From contig NZ_KB899670.1 in NCBI RefSeq assembly GCF_000378385.1, forward strand, positions 62,001-126,000: 64,000 nucleotides of DNA, given 5' to 3'. Numbering within the stretch: position 1 is the first letter of the stretch; every line of letters starts with the position of its first letter. This DNA is from Paenibacillus daejeonensis DSM 15491 (GTDB taxonomy: Bacteria > Bacillota > Bacilli > Paenibacillales > Paenibacillaceae). Shown here in pieces: positions 19,289 through 28,553 of this stretch. Below the pieces are notes generated by a model, which was not told the DNA's origin, made no database searches, and worked only from the letters and a program-made list of their open reading frames with translations. The translations under genes were made by a program, and so were the position numbers.

Positions 19289-20170
19289 TTATCCTTTAAG
19301 CTTGCCCCGATAAGCGGAAGGGGAGACACCGATAATTTGCTTGAACAGCCTGGAAAAATAGTAGGGATCCGTCATCCCGAGGGTAAGACTAATCGACTTG
19401 ACGCTATCATCCGTCAGATCAAGCAGCTGGCAGGCCCGCTGCATTTTTAAACGCAGATAGTAATCGATCGGAGCAAAGCCGGTATGCTGCTTGAACAAAT
19501 GGTTCAGGTGCTGCTTGGAGATGCGTGTGTAGGTGACCAGCTCTTCAATGGTCACATGTGACTCCAGACGCTCCTGCATGAGCAGCATCGCCTGCTCAAT
19601 ATAAGCTTGGCTCTTGATTGCCTGGCGTTCCGGCAGGAGTCCGATATAGCTGATCAGGTAACGGACGGTGTGCGACACATGCAATTGATGGGGCAACGAA
19701 TAGGCGCGGGCCGAGAGCAGGTCATAGCACTGATGGAACAGCTCCACCAGCCGTTCCCCGTCTGCTGCCGAGGGCAGTTGGCGGACACCGTCAGGCGTAT
19801 CAATGCCAGCCAACAGCGGACCTGCTTGCTCCCCTTGCAGATGAAACCAGTAAATGCTCCATGGCGCTGCAGCATCCGCGCCATAGGCGTGGGGAATGCC
19901 GGCAGGCAGAATGGCCACGCTCAGCTCCACGACCTGGACGGGGCTGCCGTCTCCCAGGCGAATCCAGCCCCGACCGCCGGCACAATAGATTAGGATGTGT
20001 GAATCGCAGCCATGCGGACGTTCGCGGTAATGATCAGCAGCCCTGGGATAATAGCCGATATCGGTCATATGAATTTGGTTGATCAGCGGGTGGGAGGCGA
20101 GCTCCTCCAGTTGATAGCTGGGGAGGACAATGATTTTCTCCGACTGAAACCCTTCTGCTTTGCGAATCAT
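19289..20170 (-). CDS. AraC family transcriptional regulator with cupin sensor domain
   Basis: 293 residues. The N-terminal cupin-type ligand domain is clear (RPHGCDSHILIYCAGGRGWIRLGDG, LPAGIPHAYGAD), and the C-terminal AraC DNA-binding domain ends with the typical LGMTDPYYFSRLFKQIIGVSPSAYR. It diverges from the DUF5107-TPR/GH35 pair with a 141-bp intergenic region holding AGTCT-AAC-AGACT (20205-20217), so it probably activates those genes in response to a sugar. AGGGGGG precedes the ATG. Confidence 0.88.
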   Translation of the reverse strand: MIRKAEGFQSEKIIVLPSYQLEELASHPLINQIHMTDIGYYPRAADHYRERPHGCDSHILIYCAGGRGWIRLGDGSPVQVVELSVAILPAGIPHAYGADAAAPWSIYWFHLQGEQAGPLLAGIDTPDGVRQLPSAADGERLVELFHQCYDLLSARAYSLPHQLHVSHTVRYLISYIGLLPERQAIKSQAYIEQAMLLMQERLESHVTIEELVTYTRISKQHLNHLFKQHTGFAPIDYYLRLKMQRACQLLDLTDDSVKSISLTLGMTDPYYFSRLFKQIIGVSPSAYRGKLKG

Positions 20171-20204
20171 GCGATGCCCCCTATACAGATATCCGTTTGA
20201 TTCC

Positions 20205-20217
20205 AGTCTAACAGACT
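20205..20217. promoter_or_regulatory. Short palindrome in AraC / DUF5107 divergent promoter region
   Basis: AGTCT-AAC-AGACT is a perfect 5-bp inverted repeat placed centrally between the two divergent genes. It is a candidate operator; short enough to be chance. Confidence 0.2.
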
Positions 20218-20311
20218 ATTGTCCATCATGAACAGCGGATCATTCATGGCCTGCCAGTCTGGGATTCGGTAAGGTAGAGCTATCAACTACCAAGCCGAGG
20301 AGTGAATGTTC

Positions 20312-23300
20312 ATGAGTCAGTCGCATCAACCAGCCCAAGTCCGGGAGACGGTTGCCGCTATCCCTACCTATGGCGTGGGCCAACCGGACCGCAACCCCAT
20401 GTTTCTGGAGAAGCGGGTCTACCAGGGCAGCTCGGGCCGAGTCTATCCGCATCCCGTCATTGACAAGATTGAGGATCAGAAGACGCTGAAGGACTATACG
20501 ATGCTCATTCTCGAAAACGATTACTTGCGAATCGAGATCATGCCGGAGCTCGGCGGACGCATCTATCGTGCGGTGGACAAGACCAACAACTATGATTTTG
20601 TCTACTATAATCAAGTCATCAAGCCGGCACTTGTCGGTCTGGCTGGACCTTGGATCTCTGGAGGCATCGAGTTCAACTGGCCCCAGCATCATCGCCCCAA
20701 CACATTCGGGCCGGTGGAATACAAGCTGGAGCAGGGGGAGGATGGGACGGCGACCGTCTGGATCAGTGAGATTGACCGCATGTACGGGACCAAGGTAACG
20801 GCCGGGTTCACGCTACATCCGGACAAAGCTTATCTTCAGATCAACGCTCAATTGTACAATCGTACGGCGCAGCCGCAGACGTTTCTGTGGTGGGCCAATC
20901 CTGCCGTTGCAGTCAATGATCACACGCAGTCGGTCTTCCCGCCGGATGTGAATGCCGTATTCGATCATGGCAAGCGGGATGTCTCCCGGTTCCCTATTGC
21001 CACAGGCACCTATTACAAGATGGACTATTCCGAAGGCGTCGATATCTCCCGCTACAAGAATATCCCAGTGCCTACCTCCTACATGGCCTACAAGTCCGAC
21101 TACAATTTCGTAGGCGGGTACGACCACGCTGTAGGTGCGGGTCTTCTGCATGTGGCCAACCATCATATCTCACCCGGCAAAAAGCAATGGACCTGGGGCA
21201 ATGGAGAATTCGGCCAGGCCTGGGATCGCGCGCTGACGGATGAGGATGGCCCATATATTGAATTGATGACCGGTGTCTATACGGACAACCAGCCGGATTT
21301 CACCTGGCTGCAGCCGTATGAAGAGAAGTCGTTCACCCAATACTTCATGCCTTACAAAGGAGTAGGCGTGGTCAAAAATGCGACTATCGACGCTGCAGTT
21401 AATCTCGAGATCAGCGAGGACGGCAGCAAGGCGGCTATTCTCGTCTATGTGACAGCCGACAGAGAAGGAGCTGTCGTCTCCCTCACGCATCGGGGGCAAG
21501 CGCTGCTTCGCCGCAACAGCCATCTCTCGCCGGAGACGGTCTTCTCCGAAGAGGTTGGGCTGCCAGAAGGTGTACAGCCGCATGAACTCGAGGTAGTGGT
21601 CTACGACAGGGAAGGCCGCACGCTGGTTCGGTACCGGCCTGCTGCACCTTCGATCGAGGAGGTGCCGGACGCCGCCAAGCCGCTGCCCCAGCCGGAGGAG
21701 CTGAAGACACAGGAGGAATTGTATCTGGCTGGCCTGCATCTGGAGCAGTATCGGCATGCGACCTTCGAGCCGGAGGCGTATTACCTCGAAGGGTTGAAGC
21801 GGGACCCGCAGGACAGCCGGATCAATGTGGCGTATGGCACGCTGCTGCTGCGACGCGGCTTGTGGGAAGCGGCGGAAGCCTGTTTTCGCCAGGCGATCAG
21901 CCGGCTGACCTGGCGTAATCCGAACCCTTACAACAGCGAAGCCTATTACCAGCTTGGAATGGCGCTCAAGTACCAGGACCGGCTAGATGAGGCGTTCGCC
22001 GCCTTGTACAAAGCGGTCTGGTCTGCCGATTGGCAGGATGCCGGCTACTACTCGCTTGCCCAGATTGCCACTTCACGCGGAGCCTATGAGGAGGCGCTGG
22101 AGCTGGTGGACCGCGGGCTGATCCGTAATGCCCACAACTACAAAGCGCGTCACCTCCGGGCAGCTGTGCTGCGTCTGGCTGGTGAACCAGAGGCGGCTGC
22201 CGCTTATGCCCGCCAGACGCTGGAGCTGGACAAAGCAGATTTCGGTGCAGCCTGGGAGCTGGCGCTGAGTCTGCAGAGCGCCGGTGACGAGGAAGCAGCC
22301 GGTGCGGTGCGAAGCGAGCTGGAGCGTCTGATGCGCGAAGATGTGCATAACTACCTTGCGCTGGCTTCGGATTATACCGCCGCTGGTCTCTACCACGAAG
22401 CGGTTGGCGTATTGGAGAAGGTAACTTCCGTGCAGGGGGAGGCTGCAGATTACCCGATGGTCCATTATGGACGGGCTCTTTGCCTTAGCCGCCTCGGTGA
22501 GACCGAGCAGGCCTCTGAGAGCGTTCGCGCTGGCAGTGCTGCCAAGCCCGATTATTGCTTCCCGAACACGCTATTCGATCTGCAGGTGCTGGAGCATGCC
22601 GCCCTGCTTCAGCCAGAGGATGCGCGCGTGCCTTATTTCCTGGGGAACCTGTATTATGACTGCAAGCGGGGCGAGGCTGCCATCTCGGCGTGGGAGCGCT
22701 CGGCGGCAGCCGATCCGTCACTGGCCACGGTTCATCGCAATTTGGCGCTCGCCTATTATAATAAGCAGCAGGACGCAGAGCGCGCGCTGGACGCGCTTGA
22801 ATTGGCCTTCCGCTGCGATCCTGCCGACGCAAGGGTAGCCTACGAGCTGGATCAGCTGCGTAAAAAGCTTGGTCATCTGGCAGAGGAGCGGCTGGCTTTC
22901 CTGGCGGGCCATCTGGATCTGGTGGAGGCCCGGGACGACCTTTATCTTGAATATGTCACGCTGCACAATACCCTAAGCCGGTATGAAGAGGCGATTCAGT
23001 TGCTGGCCCGCCGGACCTTCCACCCGTGGGAGGGCGGGGAAGGCAAGACCTTGGGGCAGTATGTGCTGGCGCATGTCGAGCTGGCCAAGCAGGAGCTCGA
23101 TGCGCAGCGTTATGCCGAGGCAGAGGAGCTTCTGATGCAGGCGCTGCACAATCCGGTCAACCTGGGCGAAGCCAAGCTGGCTGGTGCCCAAGAGAACAAT
23201 GTGTACTATTATCTCGGCTGCGCGCTTGCCGATCAGGGCAGAGAGCAAGAGGCGGAGACGGCCTTCCGTACGGCTTCTCAGGGCCTCGATGAACCTGCCA

Positions 23301-23668
23301 GTGCGATGTACTACAATGATCAACCGCCGGAGATGATTTTTTATCAAGGCTTGGCATGGGAGAAGCTGGGCAATCCCAAGGAAGCCAACAAACGATTCAA
23401 CAAGCTCATCGACTATGCCGAGAAACATCTATTTGATGATGTGAAAATTGACTACTTCGCCGTGTCGCTGCCGGACTTCCTCGTCTTCGATGAGGATCTG
23501 AACAAGCGGAACGTTATCCATTGCCGGTTCATGCGGGGACTGGGCCTGTTGGGTCTACAGCGACCACAGGAAGCAGGAGCGGAGTTCGAGACTGTGCAGG
23601 CGCTTGATCCGGGACATCAGGGCGCGTCCATCCACCAGCGGCAGGCTTCGAGTAAAGAGGAGGGATAG
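20312..23668 (+). CDS. DUF5107 domain protein with TPR repeats
   Basis: 1,118 residues from the ATG at 20312 (GAGGAG 9 nt upstream; an ATG at 20306 is too close). The N-terminal third (about 35-340) is a beta-sandwich of DUF5107 type, with ENDYLRIEIMPELGGRIYRA resembling aldose-epimerase/galactose-mutarotase folds, and GGIEFNWPQHHRP. The rest is mostly TPR helices (e.g. YGTLLLRRGLWEAAEACFRQA, YQLGMALKYQDRLDEAFAAL). No signal peptide, so cytoplasmic. It lies 3 nt upstream of the GH35 gene. Proteins of this architecture accompany glycoside hydrolases, but no reaction is established to my knowledge. It may be a sugar-active enzyme with a TPR docking surface. Confidence 0.75.
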   Translation: MSQSHQPAQVRETVAAIPTYGVGQPDRNPMFLEKRVYQGSSGRVYPHPVIDKIEDQKTLKDYTMLILENDYLRIEIMPELGGRIYRAVDKTNNYDFVYYNQVIKPALVGLAGPWISGGIEFNWPQHHRPNTFGPVEYKLEQGEDGTATVWISEIDRMYGTKVTAGFTLHPDKAYLQINAQLYNRTAQPQTFLWWANPAVAVNDHTQSVFPPDVNAVFDHGKRDVSRFPIATGTYYKMDYSEGVDISRYKNIPVPTSYMAYKSDYNFVGGYDHAVGAGLLHVANHHISPGKKQWTWGNGEFGQAWDRALTDEDGPYIELMTGVYTDNQPDFTWLQPYEEKSFTQYFMPYKGVGVVKNATIDAAVNLEISEDGSKAAILVYVTADREGAVVSLTHRGQALLRRNSHLSPETVFSEEVGLPEGVQPHELEVVVYDREGRTLVRYRPAAPSIEEVPDAAKPLPQPEELKTQEELYLAGLHLEQYRHATFEPEAYYLEGLKRDPQDSRINVAYGTLLLRRGLWEAAEACFRQAISRLTWRNPNPYNSEAYYQLGMALKYQDRLDEAFAALYKAVWSADWQDAGYYSLAQIATSRGAYEEALELVDRGLIRNAHNYKARHLRAAVLRLAGEPEAAAAYARQTLELDKADFGAAWELALSLQSAGDEEAAGAVRSELERLMREDVHNYLALASDYTAAGLYHEAVGVLEKVTSVQGEAADYPMVHYGRALCLSRLGETEQASESVRAGSAAKPDYCFPNTLFDLQVLEHAALLQPEDARVPYFLGNLYYDCKRGEAAISAWERSAAADPSLATVHRNLALAYYNKQQDAERALDALELAFRCDPADARVAYELDQLRKKLGHLAEERLAFLAGHLDLVEARDDLYLEYVTLHNTLSRYEEAIQLLARRTFHPWEGGEGKTLGQYVLAHVELAKQELDAQRYAEAEELLMQALHNPVNLGEAKLAGAQENNVYYYLGCALADQGREQEAETAFRTASQGLDEPASAMYYNDQPPEMIFYQGLAWEKLGNPKEANKRFNKLIDYAEKHLFDDVKIDYFAVSLPDFLVFDEDLNKRNVIHCRFMRGLGLLGLQRPQEAGAEFETVQALDPGHQGASIHQRQASSKEEG

Positions 23669-23671
23669 TCC

Positions 23672-25987
23672 ATGACGCCTTATTCACTGCACATTGATCA
23701 GCCCAACAAAGAGATCCGTCCTGGCAAACTGGCGGGTAACGGTGGGAGCAGCCCCAAGGGAGGCAGCTACGGCTTTACGAATTTCTATATGCTGCGCAAC
23801 GGCAAGCCCTTCATTCCCGTTGTCGGCGAATTTCATTTCGCCAGATTCTCTTATCTCCACTGGGAGGAAGAGCTGCTGAAGATGAAGGCGGGGGGCGTCA
23901 ATATTGTCGCCACGTACATCTTCTGGAATTATCACGAGGAGGAAGAAGGGGTCTTCAACTGGCACGGCAACCGCAATCTCCGTCATTTCGTCGATCTCTG
24001 CGCCAAGCATGAGCTGCCGCTCGTGCTGCGGATTGGTCCGTTCTGCCACGGCGAAGTCCGCAACGGCGGTATCCCGGACTGGGTTTTCCACAAGCCGCTC
24101 GACATCCGCTCCAACGATCCGCACTATTTGGCTTATGCCAAGCGGCTGTATCGTCAGATTGCCCGTCAGGTGAAGGGCTCGCTGTTCCAGGAGGGAGGAC
24201 CGGTTATTGCGGTACAGCTGGAGAACGAGTACATGCACTGCGGCGCACCACAGGACTCTTGGGGGTACAAAACGGGTGTTTTCATGTCGTCTGGCACAGG
24301 CGGCGAGGCGCATCTAGATGAGCTGCGCCGCATCGCCGAGGGGGAAGGTATTCGCCCGATATTCTTCACAGCAACAGCCTGGGGCGGTGCAGCCGTGTCC
24401 TCGCAGGATACGCTGCCAATGCTGGCAGGCTACGCCTACACGCCCTGGATTCCTAATCAGCCGCCGAGCGGCGAATATATTTTCCGTGATCTGCACGTGA
24501 CGCCGATGGAGGCGGTCAACTACGATTCGGAGCAGGTTCCTGTGGCGTATTGTGAGATGGCTGGCGGGATGCAGGTCAGCTACACGGCACGGCCGAATGT
24601 CAGTCCGGAGAGCGTGGAGGCGATGACCCTGGTCAAGCTTGCCAGCGGCAGCAATTTGCTTGGCTACTACATGTATCACGGTGGCTCCAATCCCGAGGGT
24701 CAACGCGGCGGTTATTTGAATGAGTACGGCTTGCCGAAAATCACCTATGATTATCAATCGCCGCTGGGAGAGTTCGGCCGGGTAGGCAAGTCCTATGACC
24801 GGATTCGATCGCTGGCACTGTTCATGGAGGCCTATGGGGAGCTGCTGGCACCGATGGGCACGCTGCTGCCACAGGGCCAGGAGACGATTGATCCCGAGGA
24901 TATGGATAGCTTGCGCTGGTGTGTCCGTCACAAGGATGGCGGCGGGTTTGTCTTCCTCAACAATTTCCAGGATCATCAGGAGATGCCGGAACGCAGCGGC
25001 GTGCGCCTGGAGCTGGAGACGGCCCAGGGAGCCGTTGCTTTTCCACAGGAAGGGACCTTCACGCTCAGCCGGGACGTAAGTGCCGTGCTGCCGTTCCACC
25101 TCGACTTGTATGGCGCGCATCTTATATCGGCCACCGTGCAGCCCCTCACTCGGTTGGAGCAGAATGATCCTACGCTGGTGTTCTATGTACAACCAGGACT
25201 GGCGCCGGAGCTCGTGTGGGACCGGAGCACGGTTGCTGCCATTCACAGTGATTCCGCAGACGTGACTGCCACGGAGCAGCGCTGGGTCATCAAGCCGGCA
25301 ATCGGCAAGCAGCATGGACTTGTGTTGGAGCTAACCAATGGTCAGGAAATTCATGTCATTGTACTGAGCCGGCAAGAGGCGCTGCAGACCTACAAGGTGG
25401 AGGTTTGGGGCCAGGAGCGCCTGGTGATCAGCTCCAGCCGGATCTATGTCAAGGATGAGCGTCTGATCAGTACATCGGAAGGCGCGTCGTTGTGGCAGGT
25501 CTCCCTATGGCCGGGACTCCCGGAGGAGAGAGTGCAGACAAGTACAGGCACAGTGAGCCATGGCACGGAAGGTGTCTTTCAGACGCTGGAGCTGCAGGTT
25601 GCGGACTATGCGCCCGAAGTGAAGGTCGAGCATCCTATGGAGCGCAGCGCTCTGCTGACGATTGACACGGAGTGGCCGCAACAGGTATCTGATGTGTTCT
25701 TGCATGTTGCCTATGACGGCGATGTGGCGGCGGCTTACCTGGGTGATCGGATGCTTACCGACCATATTCATTATGGCGAATCCTGGCCCATCGGGCTCAA
25801 GCAGTTCCGCGAGGAGCTGGAGGGGCAACAGCTGCATCTGTCGATTACGCCGCTGCGCAAAGGCACGGTACACACCTTTGTCAATCAGGCGCTCGTTGAA
25901 CGGTTCGAAGGCGTCGAGATCGCTGTATTTCATGAGATCAAGCCGGTGCCGTATTATACGGCTGCGCTGTACCAGTCCTATCGTTAG
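23672..25987 (+). CDS. GH35-like beta-galactosidase
   Basis: 771 residues, no signal peptide. The (beta/alpha)8 domain starts with VVGEFHFARFSYLHWEEEL and KAGGVNIVATYIFWNYHE, as in GH35. The acid/base is Glu 186 in VQLENEY, and the nucleophile is likely the Glu in VAYCEMAGGMQ. The C-terminal half is beta-rich. GH35 enzymes release terminal beta-galactose (some act on other beta-glycosides). It is translated with the DUF5107-TPR protein (3-nt gap), so the two probably act on the same oligosaccharide in the cytoplasm. The terminator follows directly. Confidence 0.82.
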   Translation: MTPYSLHIDQPNKEIRPGKLAGNGGSSPKGGSYGFTNFYMLRNGKPFIPVVGEFHFARFSYLHWEEELLKMKAGGVNIVATYIFWNYHEEEEGVFNWHGNRNLRHFVDLCAKHELPLVLRIGPFCHGEVRNGGIPDWVFHKPLDIRSNDPHYLAYAKRLYRQIARQVKGSLFQEGGPVIAVQLENEYMHCGAPQDSWGYKTGVFMSSGTGGEAHLDELRRIAEGEGIRPIFFTATAWGGAAVSSQDTLPMLAGYAYTPWIPNQPPSGEYIFRDLHVTPMEAVNYDSEQVPVAYCEMAGGMQVSYTARPNVSPESVEAMTLVKLASGSNLLGYYMYHGGSNPEGQRGGYLNEYGLPKITYDYQSPLGEFGRVGKSYDRIRSLALFMEAYGELLAPMGTLLPQGQETIDPEDMDSLRWCVRHKDGGGFVFLNNFQDHQEMPERSGVRLELETAQGAVAFPQEGTFTLSRDVSAVLPFHLDLYGAHLISATVQPLTRLEQNDPTLVFYVQPGLAPELVWDRSTVAAIHSDSADVTATEQRWVIKPAIGKQHGLVLELTNGQEIHVIVLSRQEALQTYKVEVWGQERLVISSSRIYVKDERLISTSEGASLWQVSLWPGLPEERVQTSTGTVSHGTEGVFQTLELQVADYAPEVKVEHPMERSALLTIDTEWPQQVSDVFLHVAYDGDVAAAYLGDRMLTDHIHYGESWPIGLKQFREELEGQQLHLSITPLRKGTVHTFVNQALVERFEGVEIAVFHEIKPVPYYTAALYQSYR

Positions 25988-26006
25988 CAGAGCATGAAAA
26001 GTATGG

Positions 26007-26030
26007 AGCGACCCTCAGGGTCGCTTTTTA
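26007..26030 (+). terminator. Terminator after GH35 gene
   Basis: AGCGACCC-TCA-GGGTCGCT followed by TTTTT. A compact, perfect hairpin just after the GH35 stop. Confidence 0.9.
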
Positions 26031-26049
26031 TGTTGTGGATAAGATGTGT

Positions 26050-26478
26050 CCCAACCCGCTGCTCGCCCGCTGTAACGCACTTTTCTTCCTCTATTTTCAC
26101 GGATTCCCACTCGGCACCAGCTGTAACGCACCTTTGTTCCTCTAATTGCATGGCAACCCGCTGCTCGGCCGCTGCAACGCACCTTTGTTCCTCTATTTGT
26201 CTGACAACCTGCTGGTCGGCCACTGTAACGCACCTTTGTTCCTCTATTTGCCTGGCAACCCGCTGCTCGGCCGCTGTAACGCACTTTTCTTCCTCTATTT
26301 TCACGGATTCCCACTCGGCACCAGCTGTAACGCACCTTTGTTCCTCTAATTGCATGGCAACCCGCTGCTCGGCCGCTGCAACGCACTTTTCTTCCTCTAT
26401 TTGCACGAATCCCCACTCAGCACCAGCTGTAACGCACCTTTGTTCCTCTATTTGCTCGGCAACCCGCTGGTCGGTCGT
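26050..26478. repeat. 51-bp tandem repeat array C (8 units, two subtypes)
   Basis: Eight units start at 26071, 26122, 26173, 26224, 26275, 26326, 26377 and 26428, exactly 51 bp apart, plus a partial leader. The core TGTAACGCACCTTTGTTCCTCT is, on the other strand, the array-B core. Units 1, 5 and 7 have CACTTTTCTTCC with a CCCACTCGGCACCAGC end; the others have CACCTTTGTTCC with a CAACCCGCTGCTCGGCCGC-like end. Units 1-2 (26071-26172) are identical to units 5-6 (26275-26376), showing a segmental duplication. No gene is present between 25988 and 26642. Confidence 0.9.
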
Positions 26479-26574
26479 TAGAGCAAGGGGATGAGTCTCT
26501 TAGAATCATCCGCAGGGTGATTTTGTTCTTGATTGACCTTGCAAAATGACCCTTAAACCTAGAAAATAAACCGT

Positions 26575-26603
26575 TTTCATAGCATCCTCCCGCTGTTTAT
26601 AAT
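26575..26603 (+). promoter_or_regulatory. Promoter of ABC importer / two-component operon
   Basis: TTTCAT (26575-26580), 17 nt, TATAAT (26598-26603), about 40 nt before the first gene. Upstream lie GCAAAATGACC, CCTTAAACC and AATAAACC (26541-26572), a set of short A-rich half-sites that may bind the AraC-type response regulator encoded at the end of the operon. Confidence 0.6.
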
Positions 26604-26642
26604 TTGGATACACCAAATAAGTCAACGAGGGGGTGGAGACAA

Positions 26643-27611
26643 ATGAAAGCGGTCACGGGAACATCGACCACGCAAAAACAAGGGTTTTTCCAACAGTTCA
26701 AAAAACAGCTTTCCTTTCAAATGTTTGTCTGGCTCGGCCTGTTCTTTTTACTCCTGTTCCATTACCTGCCGATGTTCGGCATCATCATCGCCTTTAAGGA
26801 CTATCGAATTTCTACAGGCATTCAGGGAATCTTCTCAAGCCCCTGGGCAGGCTGGAAGCATTTTGAGGCGTTCTTCAATGATTACAATTTCAACAACCTG
26901 GTACGTAATACGCTGGCACTCAGTTTCTTGAAGGTGATCTTCTCCTATCCGATCCCGATTCTGCTGGCTATCTTGCTCAACGAAGTGAGAAACGCCTTCT
27001 TCAAGCGCTTCGTGCAGACGGTGAGTTATCTGCCACACTTCATCTCCTGGGTCGTCGTATCGGGCATTGCCTATACGTTCTTCTCCGCAGATTATGGCAT
27101 TGTCAACGATTTGCTGCTCTCCACCGGTATAATCAATCAGCCGCTCGATGTTTTGACCAATCCCGATTCGTTCTGGGGATTCGCTGTATCCAGTGCCATT
27201 TGGAAAGAAGCGGGGTGGTGGACAATTATTTTCCTGGCTGCCATTACGGGCATTGATCCTGCGCTGCACGAAGCGGCTGAGATTGACGGGGCGAGCCGGA
27301 TCAAGCGGATCTGGTACATCACGCTGCCTGGCCTGAAAGGCGCCAGCATTGTGGTGCTGATTCTGACAATCGGCAGTATCCTGGGCGGTGGGCTGGTAGG
27401 CTCCAACTTCGAGCAAGCGATGCTTTTTGGCAATCCTCTCAACAGTGATACCTCGCAGATTATACAGACCTACGCGTTTAATGTCGGGCTTGCAGAAGGC
27501 AGATTCTCGTTCGCGACGGCGATTGATCTGATGCAATCTGTCATCTCGGTCATTCTCATCTTTAGCAGTAACTATATTGCCAAGCGGGTTTCGGGATCGA
27601 GCCTGTTCTAA
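26643..27611 (+). CDS. Sugar ABC transporter permease (LplB-like)
   Basis: 322 residues from the ATG at 26643 (GGAG upstream; an upstream ATG at 26604 lies next to the -10 and is unlikely). Six transmembrane helices; the EAA loop is EAAEIDGASRIKRIWYITLPGL. It resembles LplB, the first permease of importers for complex oligosaccharides in Paenibacillus and Bacillus. It forms a complex with the next permease and the following binding lipoprotein. No ATPase gene is present, as is usual for importers that share MsmX-type ATPases. Confidence 0.9.
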   Translation: MKAVTGTSTTQKQGFFQQFKKQLSFQMFVWLGLFFLLLFHYLPMFGIIIAFKDYRISTGIQGIFSSPWAGWKHFEAFFNDYNFNNLVRNTLALSFLKVIFSYPIPILLAILLNEVRNAFFKRFVQTVSYLPHFISWVVVSGIAYTFFSADYGIVNDLLLSTGIINQPLDVLTNPDSFWGFAVSSAIWKEAGWWTIIFLAAITGIDPALHEAAEIDGASRIKRIWYITLPGLKGASIVVLILTIGSILGGGLVGSNFEQAMLFGNPLNSDTSQIIQTYAFNVGLAEGRFSFATAIDLMQSVISVILIFSSNYIAKRVSGSSLF

Positions 27612-27635
27612 CACCTAGAAGGGAGGCGTACAACA

Positions 27636-28526
27636 ATGCGACGAGGCAGGAAACGAACGACAGAAGATTGGATTCTGGATTCCGGAATCACCACCTTACT
27701 CATCATCATCTCATTTGTCACCCTGTATCCGTTCTACTATATCCTGATCATGACGTTCAACGCGGGAACCGACACGAGCTTTGGCGGGGTATATTTATGG
27801 CCGCGATCCTTTTCACTCGATAACTATATTTACTTTTTTGATGATGCCCGCTGGATGAATGCATTTGGCGTAACGGTGCTGCGTACGCTCATCGGCACCG
27901 CGCTCGGAGTGGGCTTTACAAGTATGGTAGCCTACGGGCTGGCCAAAAAAGACTTGCTCTTGCGCAACGCCTATTTTATCTTTGTCATCATTGCGATGAA
28001 CTTCTCAGGTGGGCTGATCGCATTCTATGTGGTGCTCCGCAGTCTGGGCTTGATCAATTCGTTTGGTGTCTATGTCATCCCGTCCATGCTCAACATCTTC
28101 TTCCTGCTCATCGCGATTTCGTTCTTCCGGGAGATTCCGGAGGAGATGGCAGAATCGGCCCGCATCGACGGAGCGAGTGAACTGCGGATCTTCGCCCGGA
28201 TCATGGTGCCGGTGTCGCTCCCACTCATGGCAACAATGAGTCTGTTTCTGGGTGCAGGACAATGGAATTCCTGGCTGGATTCAGCCTATTTCGTCCAGAG
28301 CGAGGAGCTGCGTACCCTGACCTATCGTATGATGCAGGTCATTAATCAGAGCATGATGCCGACGGGGAGCGCGGATGCAACCGCCTCGATGGCCAGGCTC
28401 AGTGTAACACCGCTATCACTGCAAGCAACTGCAATGGTGGTTTCGATTGTACCGATCCTGTGTGTCTATCCATTCCTGCAGCGTTATTTTGTCTCGGGGA
28501 TGATGATCGGCTCTGTAAAGGGCTAA
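27636..28526 (+). CDS. Sugar ABC transporter permease (YtcP-like)
   Basis: 296 residues with six transmembrane helices and the EAA loop ESARIDGASELRIFARIMVPVSLP. The C-terminus YFVSGMMIGSVKG is typical of the CUT1 second permease (YtcP/AraQ). AAGGGAGG precedes the ATG; 24 nt after the first permease. The two form the membrane channel of the oligosaccharide importer. Confidence 0.9.
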   Translation: MRRGRKRTTEDWILDSGITTLLIIISFVTLYPFYYILIMTFNAGTDTSFGGVYLWPRSFSLDNYIYFFDDARWMNAFGVTVLRTLIGTALGVGFTSMVAYGLAKKDLLLRNAYFIFVIIAMNFSGGLIAFYVVLRSLGLINSFGVYVIPSMLNIFFLLIAISFFREIPEEMAESARIDGASELRIFARIMVPVSLPLMATMSLFLGAGQWNSWLDSAYFVQSEELRTLTYRMMQVINQSMMPTGSADATASMARLSVTPLSLQATAMVVSIVPILCVYPFLQRYFVSGMMIGSVKG

Positions 28527-28553
28527 ACTAGGAATTTAAGAGGGGGAACTCAC

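Noticed and set aside
25984-26494. Repetitive frames in array C
   Set aside because: Same artefact; they run through the GH35 terminator and have no ribosome sites.
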